Assembly: GCA_028284585.1 (NCBI GenBank)
Contig: JANQRK010000104.1
Location: forward strand, 27,759-91,758
Direction of reading: 5' to 3'
DNA: 64,000 nucleotides
Source of the DNA: Chromatiales bacterium
Lineage (GTDB): Bacteria; Pseudomonadota; Gammaproteobacteria; Chromatiales; Chromatiaceae
Shown here: positions 1 through 9,817 of the stretch, one piece after another
Layout of the letters: the number at the start of each line of letters is the position of its first letter
Position numbering within the stretch: the first letter of the stretch is position 1
Made by a program: the position numbers and the translations under genes
Notes under the pieces: generated by a model
Database searches by the model: none
The model's input: only the letters and a program-made list of their open reading frames with translations
Told to the model about the DNA's origin: nothing

Positions 1-2188
1 CCGGGATCTGGGCCAGACGATCGATCACTCGGCTGAGTTGGGTCATGTCGGTAACTTCGGCTGTGAAGCGCATGTTGGCACGCTCGTGGCGTTCATTGGA
101 CTGACTGTTGACCGCCAGGACGCTGACCTCCGCGTTCGCGAACACCGACGAGATGTCGCGCAACAGCCCCTTGCGGTCTCCAGCAGTGACATGGATATCG
201 ACCAAGAAGCGCGAATCCGCCTGGGAATCGGCCCAAGCCACCTCGACCAAGCGCGCCCGGTTGGCGTCATCCATCTTGCGCACCACGGCGCAGTCACGAC
301 GATGGACAGTCACACCGCGCCCACGCGTGATGTAACCCACAATGGCGTCATAAGGGACCGGTTTGCAACAGCGCGCCATCTGGGTCAACAGATCGCCGAT
401 GCCCTGTACAACGATCTGCCCTGACCCGCCGCTGTTGGGTGATGGGGCCCGCCGCCGGACCTTCTCCGGGATCTCGCGATCGGCCCGTTCGGCGGCGTCG
501 ACTTCGGTGCGCTCGCTTTGCGTGTTGGCGACTTGAATCGCTGAGAGCTCACCGCTTCCAATCGCCGCCAAGAGGTCATCATGGGTCTTGAAGTTAAAGC
601 GCTTGGCCAGCCGTTCTAGGTCCGGTTTGTTGACACCCAGCCGGGCCACCTCGCGCTCCAACGCCGACCTGCCGATCACGACATGCTGATCAAAGTCCTG
701 TTGCTTGAACCACTGCCGGACCCGACTACGCGCCCTACTCGTCGTCAGGTAGCCGGAGTGCGGATTCAACCAGTCACGACTGGGGCCGCCCTCCTTCACG
801 GTCAAGATCTCGACCTTCTGACCACTCATCAGCGGCTGCGCCAGCGGCGCAATGCGACCGTCCACGCGGGCCCCTCGACAACGATGCCCCACCGAGGTGT
901 GGATCGCGTAGGCGAAATCAACCGGAGTCGCCCCACTCGGCAGCTCCACTACCTTGCCTTGTGGCGACAGCACATAGATCCGACGGGCCTCGTACTCGGT
1001 GTCATCGGCCTCGATATCGGCTGGCTGTACCTCCTCGTCCTGCTGCCCCAGCCAACGCCGCATCCACTCGATTCGGCGTTCGAGTTCGTCGTCTTTGCGC
1101 GTGCTCTCTTTGTAACGCCAATGTGCGGCGACCCCGCGCTCGGCATGCTCATGCATCTCACGGGTGCGCACTTGGATCTCGAGTGGCTTGCCATCGTCAC
1201 CGACAACCGCCGTATGCAGCGACCGATAACCGTTTGGCTTGGGATGCGCGATATAGTCATCGAACTCGCCCGGCACCGGCCGCCACAGGCTATGGACGAT
1301 CCCCAGCACCTCGTAGCACTGCGGGACGGTATCGACCAAGGCGCGCAACGCACGCACGTCAAACACCTGTTCGAAATCCAATCGCTTGTGCTTCATCTTC
1401 TTCCATATGCTGAAGATGTGTTTGGGTCGACCAGACAACTCTACAGGTATGTCGGCCTGGGTACATGCACCAAGCACGCGCTTTACCGCTTCGGCGATGA
1501 AGGCCTCGCGTTCACGCCGCTTCCCATCGAGCTGCTTGGCCAGGCCGATATATTGATCGGGCTCGAGATACCGCAGACAGAGATCCTCGAGCTCCCATTT
1601 CAGCTGCCAGACACCGAGGCGATTGGCCAGCGGTGCATGCACCAACTGGGTCTCGCGGGCCACACTACGCTGGGCCTCGAGCGGCAAACGCTTCAGATCT
1701 CGCATCAACTGCAAACGTTTGGCCAGCACCACCAAGATTGCCCGCACGTCGTCGGCGATCCCGAGCAGCATACGGCGCAGATTCTCGACCCCGCGTTCAT
1801 CGAGTGCCTGGGAGCCACCAGCGGACAGTTCACGGATCCTGGAGACCTGCACCACCATGGCCGCGACGACCGCACCAAAGCGTTCCTCGATGCGGGCCGT
1901 GTCACCGGTCGCTTGCCCAGGCACCTCGGACAGCATCGCGGCCAGCAACGGCTCGATGTCGAGCTTCAAGCGATCCAACGTATCGACGGTGTGCAATAAA
2001 GACAAAAAGCGATCGAAATCGTCCGACGGGGACTCGGACTGATGCACCGCGCGCGCCATCGCGGCCGCCTCACGCAGGCGATCGACATCCTCGCGCGGGC
2101 GGCGCTCGGCAAGCCCACTCAACCATGACTCGAGCTGCTCCGCGTTGGCGGTGCCTTTGCGCGGCAGGCTGCTAACCGACGATACCAT
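1..2188 (-). CDS. relA: GTP pyrophosphokinase RelA (3' end cut by window edge)
   Basis: This is the (p)ppGpp synthetase of the stringent response, which transfers pyrophosphate from ATP to GTP/GDP on stalled ribosomes. The minus-strand frame is open from an ATG at 2186-2188 to the left edge. The region that should hold the HD hydrolase motif reads AAMLSEVPG, without the His-Asp pair, which fits monofunctional RelA rather than SpoT. The synthetase domain follows, with the hallmark stretch EFDDYIAHPKPNGYRSLHTA and then EIQVRT. A C-terminal ACT domain is readable near the left edge (AGDRKGLLRDISSVFAN). By comparison with the family only about ten residues are missing. It lies downstream of the DUF1015 gene on the same strand, about 55 bp away. 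Identity is very secure. Confidence 0.95.
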   Translation of the reverse strand, partial: MVSSVSSLPRKGTANAEQLESWLSGLAERRPREDVDRLREAAAMARAVHQSESPSDDFDRFLSLLHTVDTLDRLKLDIEPLLAAMLSEVPGQATGDTARIEERFGAVVAAMVVQVSRIRELSAGGSQALDERGVENLRRMLLGIADDVRAILVVLAKRLQLMRDLKRLPLEAQRSVARETQLVHAPLANRLGVWQLKWELEDLCLRYLEPDQYIGLAKQLDGKRREREAFIAEAVKRVLGACTQADIPVELSGRPKHIFSIWKKMKHKRLDFEQVFDVRALRALVDTVPQCYEVLGIVHSLWRPVPGEFDDYIAHPKPNGYRSLHTAVVGDDGKPLEIQVRTREMHEHAERGVAAHWRYKESTRKDDELERRIEWMRRWLGQQDEEVQPADIEADDTEYEARRIYVLSPQGKVVELPSGATPVDFAYAIHTSVGHRCRGARVDGRIAPLAQPLMSGQKVEILTVKEGGPSRDWLNPHSGYLTTSRARSRVRQWFKQQDFDQHVVIGRSALEREVARLGVNKPDLERLAKRFNFKTHDDLLAAIGSGELSAIQVANTQSERTEVDAAERADREIPEKVRRRAPSPNSGGSGQIVVQGIGDLLTQMARCCKPVPYDAIVGYITRGRGVTVHRRDCAVVRKMDDANRARLVEVAWADSQADSRFLVDIHVTAGDRKGLLRDISSVFANAEVSVLAVNSQSNERHERANMRFTAEVTDMTQLSRVIDRLAQIP

Positions 2189-2243
2189 CAGCCAAGCCCC
2201 CGCGAGCTCGCACCTTGCAGTCCGCCACTTAGCGACAAACACA

Positions 2244-3488
2244 TCAGTCGAGAACGTGGCTGACCAGGCCGTCGGCTAGTTTGGGTTCGAACCAAGTCGA
2301 CTTGGGCGGCATGACTCGACCAGCATCCGCCACATCCATCAGGGCCTCTATGGTCGTCGCATAGAGCGAAAACGCAACGGCCCAGTCACCACTGTCGACC
2401 CGCTGCGTCAACCCGTCCAGGCCGCGTATTCCACCGATGAAATCGATCCGCTCATCACGCCGCGGGTCATGGATACCGAGCAGTGGCTCGATGAGGGCGG
2501 ACTGCAGCCTGCTGACGTCGAGCCGCGCTACCGGATCATCGGTGAAGCTGGCGTCGTCATGCAGGCGCAGTCGATACCACCGACCGGTCAGATACATACC
2601 AAATTCACCGGCATGTGCCGGGCTGACCGCTGCGCTGCTCGGCTCAACGTCCAAGACCGCCGAGAGCGCCGTGAGGAAGTCGGCCGGCGAGTGGCCATTG
2701 AGGTCACGCACGACCCGGTTGTAACTCAGTATCTGCATCTGGTCATGTGGAAACACGCAGCACAGCATGTGATTGTAGCCCTCGTTCCCGGTGTGCTGCG
2801 GGTTGGCCAAACGTCGCGCCTCACAGACACGGGAAGCCGCGGCCGAGCGATGGTGGCCATCGGCGACATAGATCGCCGGCATCGCAGCGAACGCGGCGCT
2901 CAAGGCCATGACGCGATCTTGGTCATCGAGCTTCCAAATCTCATGCCGCACCTGGTCGCGTGCAACCCTGATATCGACCTCAGCGGGCGCCAAGACGGCA
3001 TCACGCAGGATACCGTCGACCTGCGGATCGGCCCGGTACACCATGAATACTGGTCCGGTTTGGGCGTCCAAGGCGTCGATCTGGCGCACCCGATCATCTT
3101 CCTTGTTTGGCCGCGTGTATTCGTGCCGCCTGATCCGGCCCGAGTCATAGGCGGCGACCGACGCGCTGGCGACCAGGCCGGTCTGGAAGTGCGGGCCCAT
3201 GGTTAGTCGGTAGACGTAATAGCAAGGCTCGCGATCGCGCTGCAGCACGCCCTCGCTTAGCATTCTGTCGAAGCTCTCCCGCCCCTTTGCATAAACCCGC
3301 GGGTCGCAGGGGTCGGTAGCGTCCGGCAAATCGATCTCCGGTCGTGATACATGCAGAAAACTCCAAGGACGCCCCTCTACCAAGCTACTGGCTTCGGCCC
3401 GGTCAACGACATCATAGGGAGGCGCAGCGACGTCGGCCGCATACCTTGAGGCCGGGCGGAGTCCTCGCAAGGGTTTGATCAGCGACAT
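2244..3488 (-). CDS. DUF1015 family protein
   Basis: A 414-residue protein of the DUF1015 family, about the usual length. The N-terminus MSLIKPLRGLRP and the internal YVADGHHRSAAA are typical of the family. The conserved His/Asp-rich motif suggests a metal- or phosphate-linked enzyme, but I know of no firmly established reaction. No signal peptide or membrane segment is visible, so it is probably cytoplasmic. The gene shares strand with relA just downstream and is separated from iscX by a palindromic repeat element, so it is probably transcribed apart from the isc operon. The family call is secure; the function is unknown. Confidence 0.85.
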   Translation of the reverse strand: MSLIKPLRGLRPASRYAADVAAPPYDVVDRAEASSLVEGRPWSFLHVSRPEIDLPDATDPCDPRVYAKGRESFDRMLSEGVLQRDREPCYYVYRLTMGPHFQTGLVASASVAAYDSGRIRRHEYTRPNKEDDRVRQIDALDAQTGPVFMVYRADPQVDGILRDAVLAPAEVDIRVARDQVRHEIWKLDDQDRVMALSAAFAAMPAIYVADGHHRSAAASRVCEARRLANPQHTGNEGYNHMLCCVFPHDQMQILSYNRVVRDLNGHSPADFLTALSAVLDVEPSSAAVSPAHAGEFGMYLTGRWYRLRLHDDASFTDDPVARLDVSRLQSALIEPLLGIHDPRRDERIDFIGGIRGLDGLTQRVDSGDWAVAFSLYATTIEALMDVADAGRVMPPKSTWFEPKLADGLVSHVLD

Positions 3489-3561
3489 AGGTCCTCCTGC
3501 ACGACAGCGTGCAGTTGCTTACCACTCAATGGTGGGCCATAGCGCAAACGGTGCCGACGCC

Positions 3562-3825
3562 AGTGGGCCAAGCGAATAATTCTGTAACGCTCAGCCATGG
3601 CACAAGCATTGTGGGCAAGGCGCAGTCCGCCGGGAATGGCAAGCCCTTTCCAAGGACGGCAACACAGCCCACGATGCTTGTGCCGTGGCCCGTTGGGAGC
3701 CACTGTGCGAGCGCGACTCCGTGTTGCGTTTCTTGCCAAGGGCGAAGCCATTGCCTGCGAAACGCGCCTTGATTCGCGCTCGCACAGTGGCTCTGAGCGT
3801 TACAGAATTATCCGCTTGGCCCACT
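3562..3825. repeat. MITE-like palindromic element with 33-bp terminal inverted repeats
   Basis: The ends 3562-3594 and 3793-3825 are inverted copies of 33 bp with one mismatch. Two further nested inverted repeats lie inside: 3595-3617 pairs with about 3668-3690, and about 3700-3719 pairs with about 3773-3792. The whole 264 bp can fold as a compound cruciform. There is no credible gene inside and no clear target-site duplication. The right end overlaps the iscX stop codon by two bases. It is probably a non-autonomous transposon or structured intergenic repeat. Confidence 0.75.
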
Positions 3826-4024
3826 AGTCTCGCTCTTCGATCCAAGCGGCCTGAATCGCCTCGAGGATCTTTTCGCCACAATGCTCTTTGACGTCGTCGA
3901 ACTCGGGCAGCTCCATAACCCATTTCATCAGGTTAACGAAGTTGACCGCCGTCGGATCGACGTCCGGGTGGCGTTCATCCAGCTCGATCGCAATCTCGGT
4001 TACATCGGTCCACTGCAAGCTCAT
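3824..4024 (-). CDS. iscX: Fe-S assembly adaptor IscX
   Basis: A small acidic ISC-operon protein that in other bacteria binds IscS and is thought to tune iron supply or cysteine desulfurase activity. From the ATG at 4022-4024 it reads MSLQWTDVTEIAIELDE, then a Pro-Asp-Val-Asp-Pro turn, then KILEAIQAAWIEERD, matching the family over its normal length of about 66 residues. An upstream in-frame ATG would add ten non-homologous residues, so the internal start is preferred. It is the last gene of the isc operon, 41 bp after fdx. Its TAG stop overlaps the tip of the repeat element at 3562-3825, so the element may have replaced the original 3' flank. Confidence 0.93.
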   Translation of the reverse strand: MSLQWTDVTEIAIELDERHPDVDPTAVNFVNLMKWVMELPEFDDVKEHCGEKILEAIQAAWIEERD

Positions 4025-4065
4025 GCGGCTTCCTCGGGGCCACCACCACAGCAACCCAGGGCCGC

Positions 4066-4404
4066 TTAGTGGTTCTCCTTGACTTGGTTGATAGTGTACT
4101 TGGGTATCTCGACCACTAGGTCTTGATCGCCGACTAAGGCCTGACAGCTGAGACGGGACTCGGGTTCCAGGCCCCAGGCCCTGTCGAGCAGGTCATCCTC
4201 ATCCTCAGTGGACTCATCGAGCGAATCGAAGCCTTCACGCACGATCACATGGCAGGTTGTACAGGCGCAGGACTTCTCGCAGGCATGCTCGATCTCGATG
4301 TCGTGCGCCAAGGCCGCATCACAGATCGATTGTCCGGGTTCGGCATCGATTACCGCGCCCTCAGGGCATATTTCGTCGTTAGGCAGAAAGATGATCTGGG
4401 GCAT
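4066..4404 (-). CDS. fdx: ISC-type [2Fe-2S] ferredoxin
   Basis: The ferredoxin donates electrons during Fe-S cluster assembly with IscS, HscA and HscB. The 112-residue product has the adrenodoxin-type cluster signature CEKSCACTTC with a distal Cys in SRLSCQA. It also has the acidic stretch DESTEDEDDL expected for partner binding. The ATG lies three bases after the hscA stop, which implies translational coupling. Length and position match the standard isc operon. Confidence 0.95.
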   Translation of the reverse strand: MPQIIFLPNDEICPEGAVIDAEPGQSICDAALAHDIEIEHACEKSCACTTCHVIVREGFDSLDESTEDEDDLLDRAWGLEPESRLSCQALVGDQDLVVEIPKYTINQVKENH

Positions 4405-4407
4405 CCC

Positions 4408-6306
4408 TCAATCGGCCTTAGGGCCGCCCTCCTGGTTAAATTCATCGACCCGGTGGCCAGCCATCGCCCGGCGGATACCATGGTTCATGCGTCGCTCAAC
4501 ATAGAATTCGCAATCTTCCTCGAGTTGTTTGACCGCCGCCTCGACTTGGTTGGCGTCCTGAGACTGCGCGCTGACCTCGATCAGGCGCTGCAGGGCGGCC
4601 TGGACCTGGTCGTGCTCTTCACCCGACAACAGGTCCTCGGCATCATGCGCCAAGGCCGTGCCCAATGCCTCGATCACGCGCTGCGCCTCGACCCGCGCCT
4701 CCGTCAGTCGACGTACCTGGACATCGCCGGACGCGTGTTCGATCGAGGCCTGGAGCATGCCGGCAATCTCGTCGTCACTCAGCCCGTACGACGGTTTGAC
4801 TTCGATCTGCGCAGACACGCCAGTGGTCTGCTCGCGCGCCTCAACCTGCAACAGGCCATCCGCGTCCACGGCGAAGGTCACGCGAATACGTGCGGCCCCG
4901 GCAACCATGGCGGGGATGCCGTGCAATTCGAAGCGCGCCAGCGAGCGGCAATCGCTGACCAATTCGCGTTCTCCCTGGACTACCTGGATTGCCATCGCCG
5001 TTTGACCATCCTTGAAGGTGGTAAACTCCTGGGCGCGTGCCACCGGTAGCGTGGTGTTGCGCGGGATGATCTTCTCGGTCAAACCGCCCATAGTCTCGAT
5101 ACCAAGGGATAGCGGGTTGACGTCGAGCAACAACATCTCGTCGTCCGGCTTGTTGCCGGCCAACACGTCGGCCTGGATCGCCGCGCCTATTGCCACCACG
5201 CGATCCGGATCAATATCGACCAAGGGTTCCCGACCGAAAAACTCGGCAACCAGCTCGCGAACCCTTAGCGTGCGGGTCGACCCACCCACCATAACGACAT
5301 CTTCGATCTGATCCACAGAGATACCCGCATCGCGCATCACCCGGCGACAGGTGGTGATGGTCTTGCGAATCAGCGGATCGAGTAACGCCGCTAGCTGGTC
5401 GCGCGAAAGCTCACCCTGCCACTGACGACCGCCCGGTAGGGCAACGCTGACCCTGGTCGACTCACTCCCAGCCAACGCCTCCTTAGCTACCCTGGCCTGG
5501 TCTAGTATTTGGCGTAGAACGCTGCGGTCGCTTTCGCCTACCCAGCCGGCTTGGTCGAGTATCCAATGCGCGATTCTGACATCGAAATCGTCACCACCGA
5601 GCGCAGTGTCGCCCCCGGTCGCCAGCACCTCGAACACGCCTTTGTTGAGACGCAGAATCGAAACGTCAAAGGTACCGCCGCCCAGATCGTAGATCGCATG
5701 CACGCCGTCCGCGCCACGGTCGAGACCATAGGCCACCGCCGCCGCAGTCGGCTCATTCAACAGCCGATAGACATGTAGACCAGCGAGACGCGCCGCATCC
5801 TTGGTCGCCTGACGCTGTGCGTCATCAAAATAGGCCGGCACGGTAATCACCGCGCCGACCAGTTCGCCACCCAAGGTGTCTTGGGCGCGCCGACCGAGCA
5901 CTTTGAGGATTTCGGCCGAGACCTCGATTGCGCTGATCTCTCCCGCACATGTGCGAATGCGTGGGACCGCACTGTCGCCGGAAACGAAATCATAGGCCTG
6001 CTCGCTGCCCAGTGACCCGATCTCAGCGGCCGCGCGCCCGATCATGCGCTTGGCCGAGGAGATAGTGTTAAGCGGATCTTCACCGGCCGCCTGACGCGCC
6101 GACTCACCAACCTCGACGCCATCCAGGGTGTAGCGTACGACCGACGGCAGGATATGTTCGCCGTTCTCGTCGGCCAATGTCTCGGCGCGACCGCTACGGA
6201 CCGTGGCAACCAGTGAATTCGTCGTCCCCAGGTCAATCCCGGCCGCCAGCCTATGCTGGTGCGGGACCGTTGATTTGCCGGGCTCGGCGATTTGCAAGAG
6301 CGCCAT
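4408..6306 (-). CDS. hscA: Fe-S cluster assembly Hsp70 chaperone HscA
   Basis: A specialised Hsp70 that, with HscB, acts on cluster-loaded IscU to promote cluster transfer. The 632-residue sequence has the ATPase signatures [25 protein letters not shown] and [10 protein letters not shown], followed by the substrate-binding domain starting near [17 protein letters not shown]. Length is close to that of characterised HscA. Its start overlaps the hscB stop by one base. Its normal client, IscU, is not encoded in this operon, so the client must come from elsewhere or be unusual. Confidence 0.96.
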   Translation of the reverse strand: MALLQIAEPGKSTVPHQHRLAAGIDLGTTNSLVATVRSGRAETLADENGEHILPSVVRYTLDGVEVGESARQAAGEDPLNTISSAKRMIGRAAAEIGSLGSEQAYDFVSGDSAVPRIRTCAGEISAIEVSAEILKVLGRRAQDTLGGELVGAVITVPAYFDDAQRQATKDAARLAGLHVYRLLNEPTAAAVAYGLDRGADGVHAIYDLGGGTFDVSILRLNKGVFEVLATGGDTALGGDDFDVRIAHWILDQAGWVGESDRSVLRQILDQARVAKEALAGSESTRVSVALPGGRQWQGELSRDQLAALLDPLIRKTITTCRRVMRDAGISVDQIEDVVMVGGSTRTLRVRELVAEFFGREPLVDIDPDRVVAIGAAIQADVLAGNKPDDEMLLLDVNPLSLGIETMGGLTEKIIPRNTTLPVARAQEFTTFKDGQTAMAIQVVQGERELVSDCRSLARFELHGIPAMVAGAARIRVTFAVDADGLLQVEAREQTTGVSAQIEVKPSYGLSDDEIAGMLQASIEHASGDVQVRRLTEARVEAQRVIEALGTALAHDAEDLLSGEEHDQVQAALQRLIEVSAQSQDANQVEAAVKQLEEDCEFYVERRMNHGIRRAMAGHRVDEFNQEGGPKAD

Positions 6307-6851
6307 CAGCGCGCCTCGTCCAAGTCGGCTTCAATCGCTTCCGCCTCGGACTGAAGCTTTTTCAAAAACTGCATTCTTAAGACCATTTGTTCGGCTAGGG
6401 CCAAGCGATCCGGGTCAGTCCCGTTGAACTGTGCCGACAGTTGCACGGCCAAGGCATCGATCATCGCGTCGATCTTGCGCGACAAGGCTGTGATCTCGGC
6501 GTAAGGATCGGCCGCGGAGCGCACTGTATCCTGCGCCTCGCGTAGCTCCATTTGCTGCGCCAAGAACTCCGGATCGTCCAGCGTCGACTGCCTGCCCTCA
6601 CTCTCCCGGCCTTGCAAACGCAACAAATACTGGGCGCGCTTCAGAGGGTCACGCAAGGTGGCGTAGGCTTCGTTGACCTGTGTCGCAGCTTGCAACGAAA
6701 GACGCTGACTGCGCTCACCCGCCGCCGCGAAACGATCTGGGTGTACTACCTGCTGTAGCTCACGGTAGCGTACCGCCAGCTCGGCGACGTTTACCTCGAA
6801 GCTGGCTGGAATGCCGAATAGCTCGAAGTGATTCTTGGAAAAATCGAACAT
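6306..6851 (-). CDS. hscB: Fe-S assembly J-domain co-chaperone HscB
   Basis: A J-protein that delivers IscU to HscA and stimulates its ATPase. The start at 6849-6851 gives [15 protein letters not shown], the normal HscB N-terminus; a longer frame upstream is not homologous. The J-domain HPD motif is present (QQVVHPDRF), and a C-terminal helical domain runs to the end, about 181 residues in all. The gene overlaps hscA and follows iscA after 71 bp. Confidence 0.95.
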   Translation of the reverse strand: MFDFSKNHFELFGIPASFEVNVAELAVRYRELQQVVHPDRFAAAGERSQRLSLQAATQVNEAYATLRDPLKRAQYLLRLQGRESEGRQSTLDDPEFLAQQMELREAQDTVRSAADPYAEITALSRKIDAMIDALAVQLSAQFNGTDPDRLALAEQMVLRMQFLKKLQSEAEAIEADLDEAR

Positions 6852-6922
6852 CGGGGTATCCAATCGGGGGCACCCGCAGGGAGTGGACGTAGCTGCGTCA
6901 ATGGCCAGTGCTTGGTCGTCCG

Positions 6923-7246
6923 CTAGACCTGGAAACTCTCGCCGCAACCACACTCATCTTTGACATTGGGGTTGTTGAACTTAAACCCCTCATTCAAGCC
7001 TTCTTTGCCGTAGTCCAGCTCGGTGCCATCGAGATAGACCAAACTCTTCTGGTCAACAATTATCTTGATGCCCCGGTCTTCAAAAACCTGGTCGTCGTCA
7101 CTGAGATCATCAACAAACTCCAGCACATACGCCAAGCCGGAACAACCCGAGGTCTTCACGGCGAGTCTGACCCCCAAACCATGTCCGCGACTGTCCAAAA
7201 AACGCCGTACCCGCTGCGCGGCGACCTCTGTTAAAGATATTGCCAT
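6923..7246 (-). CDS. iscA: A-type Fe-S carrier IscA
   Basis: A small A-type carrier that accepts clusters or iron and hands them to apo-proteins. The 107-residue product has the three invariant cysteines: one in [14 protein letters not shown] and two in [11 protein letters not shown] at the C-terminus. Normally iscA follows iscU directly. Here it follows an RRM-protein gene after a gap of about 185 bp that contains a stem-loop. Confidence 0.95.
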   Translation of the reverse strand: MAISLTEVAAQRVRRFLDSRGHGLGVRLAVKTSGCSGLAYVLEFVDDLSDDDQVFEDRGIKIIVDQKSLVYLDGTELDYGKEGLNEGFKFNNPNVKDECGCGESFQV

Positions 7247-7388
7247 GTTGCGTTCCGCAAACCGTTCAAGCTAAGTACCAACGACGGTCGCGCCTTTCTC
7301 AGCACACCGATCGCACATGGGCCCTGGCCTCTCATCGCATCGCTGGACTCTCCGCCACCCGCCACGCGCTGGCCCCTCAATTTTTCGC

Positions 7389-7415
7389 GCCATCCGACTG
7401 CGTCAGCCGGATGGC
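7389..7415. other. Stem-loop between RRM gene and iscA
   Basis: An 8-bp stem (GCCATCCG pairing with CGGATGGC) with a further 3-bp inner stem around a CGT loop. It lies 16 bp beyond the RRM stop codon and about 140 bp before iscA. No U-tract follows on the minus strand, so it is a poor classical terminator. It could be a processing or stability element that partly separates the upstream and downstream halves of the operon. Confidence 0.5.
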
Positions 7416-7430
7416 TTCCCGTGTTTCTGC

Positions 7431-7703
7431 TTAGTGGCGCGGCGGGCGGCGCGGTCGGTCTTCTCTGGGACGGGCCTCGTTGACACGGATCGCCCTGCCC
7501 GACAAGGATGTATCATTAAGACTGTTGATCGCCGCCTCGGCCTGTGAGTCATCCGGCATCTCGACGAAGCCAAATCCCTTAGAGCGACCAGTATCTCGGT
7601 CCATGATCACGTTCGCTCGCGAGACTTCGCCAAAGGCCGCGAAGGCTTCGCGCAACTCGTCTTCAGTGACACTGTATGCCAGATTCCCTACATATATATT
7701 CAT
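7431..7703 (-). CDS. Small RRM-domain RNA-binding protein in the iscU position
   Basis: A 90-residue protein made almost entirely of one RNA recognition motif. RNP2 reads NIYVGNLAY at residues 2-10 and RNP1 reads KGFGFVEM near residue 44. A basic Arg/Pro-rich tail (ARPREDRPRRPPRH) follows. Such proteins bind single-stranded RNA and are often cold-induced in bacteria. The gene lies between iscS and iscA, where iscU normally sits. Its ATG is preceded by a GAGAG ribosome-binding site. The 266 bp upstream (7704-7969) contain no iscU remnant that I can detect. They do contain a small GCGGG-TTTT-CCCGC hairpin at 7781-7794, possibly in the leader. A link to Fe-S assembly is only inferred from position. 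Confidence 0.9.
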   Translation of the reverse strand: MNIYVGNLAYSVTEDELREAFAAFGEVSRANVIMDRDTGRSKGFGFVEMPDDSQAEAAINSLNDTSLSGRAIRVNEARPREDRPRRPPRH

Positions 7704-7969
7704 CGCAGATTGCTCTCAAGCGTGTGGCCCAGAGTACCGAATATCGACCGGCAGCCGGGCCACGGGGCACCGAGCGATATGCGGGAAAACCCGCGAAGTT
7801 CTCTGTCGAGGCGGGAGCCAATCGGCGCCCGCCCAAAGAGGCTACACCCAACTGACCACTTAGACAAAGTGACCCATATATTGCATCAAGATGTGGACAA
7901 CCGTGCGATTCGACACCGCTCTGGGAGCGGCAGCCCTTCTAATCGACTACTTCAGCCGCGCCCACGGGC

Positions 7970-9184
7970 TCAGTGCGCCACCCACTCGACACTGTTTAGA
8001 TCGATCCCTTCCTTATACATATCCCATAGAGGGCTCAGTTCGCGTAGGCGCTCCACTTGGCCGCGTACCTGCGAGAGTACATAGTCGACTTCTTCCTCGG
8101 TCGTGAAGCGGCCCAGCGTAAAGCGCAGGGAACTGTGGGCCAATTCGTCCGGCCGCCCCAGTGCACGCAACACGTAGCTCGGCTCCAGACTGGCAGAAGT
8201 ACAAGCTGAACCGGACGATACCGCCATGTCCTTTAGGGCCATCATCAGGCTCTCGCCTTCGACGAAATTGAAGCTGATATTGAGATTGCCCGGAATCCGT
8301 CGTTCGAGATCACCATTGACGTAGGCCTCTTCCATATCCTTCAACCCATCGAGCAGACGATTGCGCAACACTAGGATGCGCGCATTCTCGCTCGCCATCT
8401 CTTCACGCGCTAAGCGGAATGCCTCGCCGATGCCGACGATCTGATGGGTGGCCAGGGTGCCTGAGCGCAGACCGCGCTCATGTCCTCCTCCGTGCATCTG
8501 CGCCTCCAGGCGGACCCGAGGCTTACGCCTTACATAAAGCGCCCCGATGCCTTTCGGACCATAGATCTTGTGTGCACTGAAGCTCATCAAGTCGACCGGT
8601 AGTTCTGCCAGATTGATTGGGACCTTCCCGGCGCTCTGCGCTGCGTCCACATGAAAGATCACCTTGTGCTCACGGCACAGCGCACCGATCGCGGCAATGT
8701 CCTGGATCACGCCGATTTCGTTGTTGACGTGCATCACCGAGGCCAGGATGGTTTCCGGTCGGATCGCCGCCTTGAACTCCTCCATATCCAGCAGGCCATC
8801 AGCTTGGACATCCAGGTAGGTGACGTCGAATCCCTCGCGCTCGAGTTGACGGCAGCTATCGAGCACCGCCTTGTGCTCGGTCCTCAATGTAATGATGTGA
8901 TTGCCCTGCTTGCGGTAGAAATGCGCTGCACCCTTGATCGCGAGGTTGTCGGATTCGGTCGCTCCAGAGGTCCAGACGATCTCTTTCGGATCGGCGCCAA
9001 TCAGCTCGGCCACATTTGCTCGGGCCTCGTCAATCAACTTTTCGGCGGCCCAGCCAAAGGCGTGCGAGCGCGACGCCGGATTCCCGAAGTTTCCATCCGG
9101 GGTCAAACAGGCACACATTTTCTCAGCGACGCGCGGATCGACCGGCGTCGTCGCTGAATAATCGAGGTAAATTGGGAGTTTCAT
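7970..9184 (-). CDS. iscS: Cysteine desulfurase IscS
   Basis: A PLP-dependent enzyme that converts cysteine to alanine and passes the persulfide sulfur to scaffold proteins. The 404-residue length matches the usual IscS. The PLP lysine is in [12 protein letters not shown], the catalytic loop Cys is in [14 protein letters not shown], and the partner-binding C-terminus is VEWVAH. It follows iscR by 57 bp and is normally co-transcribed with iscU, which is missing here. Confidence 0.97.
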   Translation of the reverse strand: MKLPIYLDYSATTPVDPRVAEKMCACLTPDGNFGNPASRSHAFGWAAEKLIDEARANVAELIGADPKEIVWTSGATESDNLAIKGAAHFYRKQGNHIITLRTEHKAVLDSCRQLEREGFDVTYLDVQADGLLDMEEFKAAIRPETILASVMHVNNEIGVIQDIAAIGALCREHKVIFHVDAAQSAGKVPINLAELPVDLMSFSAHKIYGPKGIGALYVRRKPRVRLEAQMHGGGHERGLRSGTLATHQIVGIGEAFRLAREEMASENARILVLRNRLLDGLKDMEEAYVNGDLERRIPGNLNISFNFVEGESLMMALKDMAVSSGSACTSASLEPSYVLRALGRPDELAHSSLRFTLGRFTTEEEVDYVLSQVRGQVERLRELSPLWDMYKEGIDLNSVEWVAH

Positions 9185-9241
9185 TAAGCGCTCCGAAGCT
9201 GCTCACGTCTTGACGAGGGGTTACGAGCGGGAGATCACAGT

Positions 9242-9727
9242 TCAGGCGCCAGCCGACTCCGCCTGCACCTGGTCCAATTGCACCGAATTTCCGGTCTCGT
9301 GCTGGCGCTCGACTACCTCCTGTACGCCGCGACGGTTCATCAAATCCTGCAGACTGATCTGATTCAGGTAACCGAAGATCCGGTCGCTCAGGTCCTGCCA
9401 GAGATCATGGGTGAGACACTGCTTGTTACCATGGCAATTGTGCGCACCACCGCAGCGCGTGGTGTCGACGTTTTCGTCGACTGCGACGATGACTGCGGCG
9501 ACCGACACATCGGCCGCGTCACGGGCCAGCGTGTAGCCGCCACCCGGTCCGCGCACGCTCGACACAAGTTCGCGTTTGCGAAGCCGCGAGAACAGCTGTT
9601 CTAAGTAAGAGAGGGAAATGCCCTGCCGCTGTGCAATATCGGCTAGAGTGATCGGACCATTGCCATGATGAATGGCCAGATCGAGCATGGCCGTAACCGC
9701 ATAACGTCCCTTGGTTGTCAGCCTCAC
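9242..9727 (-). CDS. iscR: Rrf2-family Fe-S regulator IscR
   Basis: A transcription factor that senses Fe-S status through its own [2Fe-2S] cluster and represses isc when holo. The N-terminal winged helix starts [18 protein letters not shown]. The three cluster-ligand cysteines lie in [20 protein letters not shown] with the canonical spacing. A good type 1 IscR site overlaps the promoter just upstream, supporting autoregulation. Confidence 0.96.
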   Translation of the reverse strand: MRLTTKGRYAVTAMLDLAIHHGNGPITLADIAQRQGISLSYLEQLFSRLRKRELVSSVRGPGGGYTLARDAADVSVAAVIVAVDENVDTTRCGGAHNCHGNKQCLTHDLWQDLSDRIFGYLNQISLQDLMNRRGVQEVVERQHETGNSVQLDQVQAESAGA

Positions 9728-9759
9728 CGATGCCCACTCCGCTGCCGTGAATGCGCTGG

Positions 9760-9792
9760 ACTATCACATTGCCGAGTAAATTAGTCAACAAT
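9760..9792 (-). promoter_or_regulatory. iscR promoter with type 1 IscR operator
   Basis: On the minus strand a -35 TTGACT (9783-9788) and a -10 GATAGT (9760-9765) are separated by 17 bp. The interval 9768-9792 matches the 25-bp type 1 IscR consensus at nearly all fixed positions, including GACT on one side and the half-site CTCGGC on the other. The operator covers the -35 element, which fits repression by [2Fe-2S]-IscR. Confidence 0.8.
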
Positions 9793-9817
9793 TCACAAAC
9801 GCGCAGATTTCAGGGGA

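Noticed and set aside
683..1999. Long plus-strand open frame of 438 codons
   Set aside because: It is antisense to relA, whose minus-strand frame shows clear synthetase and ACT motifs. The plus-strand product has no family features.
2283..2295. GGTTCGAACC, resembling a tRNA T-loop
   Set aside because: It lies inside the DUF1015 coding sequence and no acceptor stem or anticodon arm can be formed around it.
2469..3206. Plus-strand open frame of 245 codons
   Set aside because: It lies antisense to the DUF1015 gene and has no recognisable motif.
6852..6953. N-terminal extension of HscB
   Set aside because: The HscB family begins at [13 protein letters not shown]; the 34 extra residues are not homologous and include no start signal.
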